In this document: positions 21,795-23,099 of the stretch, piece by piece
How the letters are laid out: every line of letters begins with the position of its first letter
How positions within the stretch are numbered: the first letter of the stretch is position 1
Notes under the pieces: model-generated
Seen by the model: only the letters and a program-made list of their open reading frames with translations
Told to the model about the DNA's origin: nothing
Databases searched by the model: none
Program-made: the position numbers and the translations under genes
From: UBA1672 sp051967755
Lineage (GTDB): Bacteria; Pseudomonadota; Alphaproteobacteria; Micavibrionales; Micavibrionaceae
Assembly: GCA_051967755.1 (NCBI GenBank)
Contig: JBQDYD010000010.1
Span: 1 to 23,099, forward strand
Direction of reading: 5' to 3'
DNA: 23,099 bases

Positions 21795-22679
21795 TTATCC
21801 TTCCCTTTCTTTCAGATGTTCGGCGAGCAAACGGATCAGATCAATGGCGTTGGTCGGATGCAAAATCGTATTGCAGGTCACAATCTTTCCCGCCCCTGCT
21901 TTCTGCAGGGCTTCATAGCCATCACCCGCAAAGACGGCATGAACACCGATACAAACTGGCGGCTTCATTCCGGCGTCCTTTAAATGTCCGGCGGCGGCAA
22001 TCATGGTCCGGGCGGTGGAGATAATATCATCGACCAGCACGGGCGTATGATCCGCGTATTGATCAACATCCGGCACGGAAACCTCGACATCCTTATCACC
22101 ATGGCGGGTTTTCGTCAGCACCGTATAGGCCGCTCCGGCGCGCTGTGCCACATCCGATACCCATTGATCGCTTTCCTCATCCGGGCCGATCAGAACAGGC
22201 TTGTCTATATTGTCTTTAATCCAGTCCGCAATCGCGTCCGCCGCGTGAATAACCTGTGCCGGGATGGTGTAAATTTCCTTCATCTCTTTATGGCGATGCA
22301 AATGCGGATCGACGGTGATCAAACTGTCAAAATGCTGCGAAAGAAAGGCTGCAAAGATATTGGAGGTTATGGCTTCACCTTCATGGAAACGCTTATCCTG
22401 GCGCATATAACCCAGATAAGGCGTAATCAACCCGACCGATTTTGCGCCCAGCTCTTTGGCCGTCCTCGCAAAGAACATGATCGTCATCGCCTTGCTGTCG
22501 GGCTGATTGAGGGAACAAAACAAAATCACGTCCCGGTTTTTAACATCCGTTTCCAACTGTAGAAGGGTTTCACCATCGGGGAAATGATGGATGTCTATTG
22601 CCCCCAGCTCATATCCCGCTTCTTTGGCCAGCAATACGGCCTGTTCTTCGTTGTCCGGATAGCTAAATAAAAGACTCAT
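21795..22679 (-). CDS. prs: Ribose-phosphate pyrophosphokinase (PRPP synthetase-like)
   Basis: 294 residues, slightly shorter than housekeeping Prs (about 315). Two phosphoribosyltransferase-type folds are present. The PRPP-binding loop is VLVDDIISTART (214-225). PYLGYMRQDKRFHEGEAITS holds the conserved ATP-site region, although the flexible loop is HEGE instead of the usual PRERxP form. DPHLHRH (124-130) stands for the metal-binding DxHxxQ motif. It should make PRPP from ribose-5-phosphate and ATP, but the loop differences leave room for a related pyrophosphokinase. The ATG overlaps the stop of the upstream phosphorylase gene (ATGA), and the DUF6629 gene follows after three bases. A dedicated copy within a metal-type operon is probably not the housekeeping one. 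Confidence 0.82.
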   Translation of the reverse strand: MSLLFSYPDNEEQAVLLAKEAGYELGAIDIHHFPDGETLLQLETDVKNRDVILFCSLNQPDSKAMTIMFFARTAKELGAKSVGLITPYLGYMRQDKRFHEGEAITSNIFAAFLSQHFDSLITVDPHLHRHKEMKEIYTIPAQVIHAADAIADWIKDNIDKPVLIGPDEESDQWVSDVAQRAGAAYTVLTKTRHGDKDVEVSVPDVDQYADHTPVLVDDIISTARTMIAAAGHLKDAGMKPPVCIGVHAVFAGDGYEALQKAGAGKIVTCNTILHPTNAIDLIRLLAEHLKEREG

Positions 22680-23099
22680 GATGGTTCTCCTTCTATGTCT
22701 ATGATCCCGTCCTGCTCTTCGAGATAGCCAAGCGCATAATCAAGTTCGCCCGGCGAATGAGCATGGACGGTAAAAAGCGGCGCGCCTTTTTCAAGATGAG
22801 TGCCGACAGGCGTATGAAGATCAACACCCGCCACTTTATCGGCAGGCGCCCCGGCCAGTTTGGCCACGCGGGCAATGCGGCGGTTATCAATGGCTGTGAC
22901 CTGTCCCGCTTTATCCGCTTCAATGACGTGGGTATATTTGGCACTTGGTATGTCCTTCATACCGCCCTGGGCATCACAGATTGCCTGGAACTTCGCCCAG
23001 GCTTTGCCGCTATTTAAAAGCTCTGCCGCCAATATCCGGCCTTGCCCGTTCTTCACATCCGGCGAAAATTCCAGAATGTGTCCGGCCAGATCCAGCGCC
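22676..23099 (-). CDS. Thymidine/AMP phosphorylase-family protein, C-terminal part (5' end outside window)
   Basis: The frame is open to the right window edge, beginning ALDLAGHILEFSPD; a GTG at 23056 is internal. It shows the C-terminal pyrimidine-nucleoside-phosphorylase domain: KAWAKFQAICDAQGG, then AKLAGAPADKVAGVDLHTPV and GTHLEKGAPLFTVHAHSPGE. The family includes DeoA and AMP phosphorylases that release ribose-1(,5)-phosphates. The catalytic N-terminal part lies outside the window, so the substrate cannot be read. The stop overlaps the PRPP-synthetase start by four bases, a sign that phosphoribose released here may feed or reverse the next enzyme. Confidence 0.8.
   Translation of the reverse strand, partial: ALDLAGHILEFSPDVKNGQGRILAAELLNSGKAWAKFQAICDAQGGMKDIPSAKYTHVIEADKAGQVTAIDNRRIARVAKLAGAPADKVAGVDLHTPVGTHLEKGAPLFTVHAHSPGELDYALGYLEEQDGIIDIEGEPS

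Noticed and set aside
21144..22562. Long plus-strand open frames opposite the DUF6629 and prs genes
   Set aside because: Shadows of well-supported minus-strand genes, with His/Arg/Gln-rich composition typical of antisense reading.
1..23099. CRISPR arrays, tRNA and rRNA genes
   Set aside because: No regularly spaced direct repeats and no tRNA or rRNA-like sequence were seen; the only long direct repeat is the pair of IS copies.

Overview
The window looks like a scarred accessory region (plasmid-derived or genomic island) of a Gram-negative proteobacterium, possibly an alphaproteobacterium. Gram-negative status is supported by an outer-membrane CopB, an outer-membrane efflux factor remnant and a Tat-exported CopA. 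The lineage is inference from protein flavour only. Base composition is moderate and drops to clearly AT-rich in the defence segment (about 12.2-14.7 kb). At least five mobile elements are present, and almost every non-mobile gene next to one is truncated.

Layout. 1-1361: the end of a plasmid-type DNA-binding coiled-coil protein, then a junction of gene tails (DUF2779 on the minus strand, cysteine desulfurase on the plus strand, one unrecognised tail). 1362-5215: a complete Tn3-family transposon with 26-bp perfect terminal repeats, tnpR and tnpA divergent around a res-like region. 5216-8544: a FAD/NAD(P)-binding protein cut by the Tn3 end, and msrC (free methionine-R-sulfoxide reductase) cut near its stop by IS copy 1, which has a perfect 8-bp target duplication. 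8798-10498: an unrecognised acidic protein with an HExxH zinc-protease signature. 10620-14734: the start of an unknown membrane protein, IS copy 2 (same sequence as copy 1 but no target duplication), an McrB-type GTPase cut off after Walker B, and an intact Abi_2 (AbiD/AbiF) HEPN protein. A compact promoter-hairpin-T-run unit lies just upstream of the abi gene and looks like a small RNA gene. 14791-16255: an IS110-family element with structured flanks (bridge-RNA candidate) and a terminator. 16282-16461: the tail of a type-I-secreted repeat protein. 16527-19440 (minus): copB, copA and the tail of an RND outer-membrane factor. 19436-20550: an IS3-family remnant. 20551-23099 (minus): the first codons of a CsoR/RcnR-type metal repressor, two membrane-protein genes, a PRPP-synthetase-like gene and the end of a thymidine/AMP-phosphorylase-like gene, tightly packed as one operon.

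How it fits together. The right third was probably a copper/metal module: a phosphorylase-prs-membrane-repressor operon followed by efflux and the periplasmic oxidase. An IS3 element and a deletion removed most of the repressor and efflux genes and left copAB without its native upstream region. The middle is a defence segment where IS recombination appears to have destroyed an McrBC-like system while the Abi_2 gene and its candidate RNA survived. The most promising item for follow-up is that Abi_2 plus small-RNA unit at 13735-14734.
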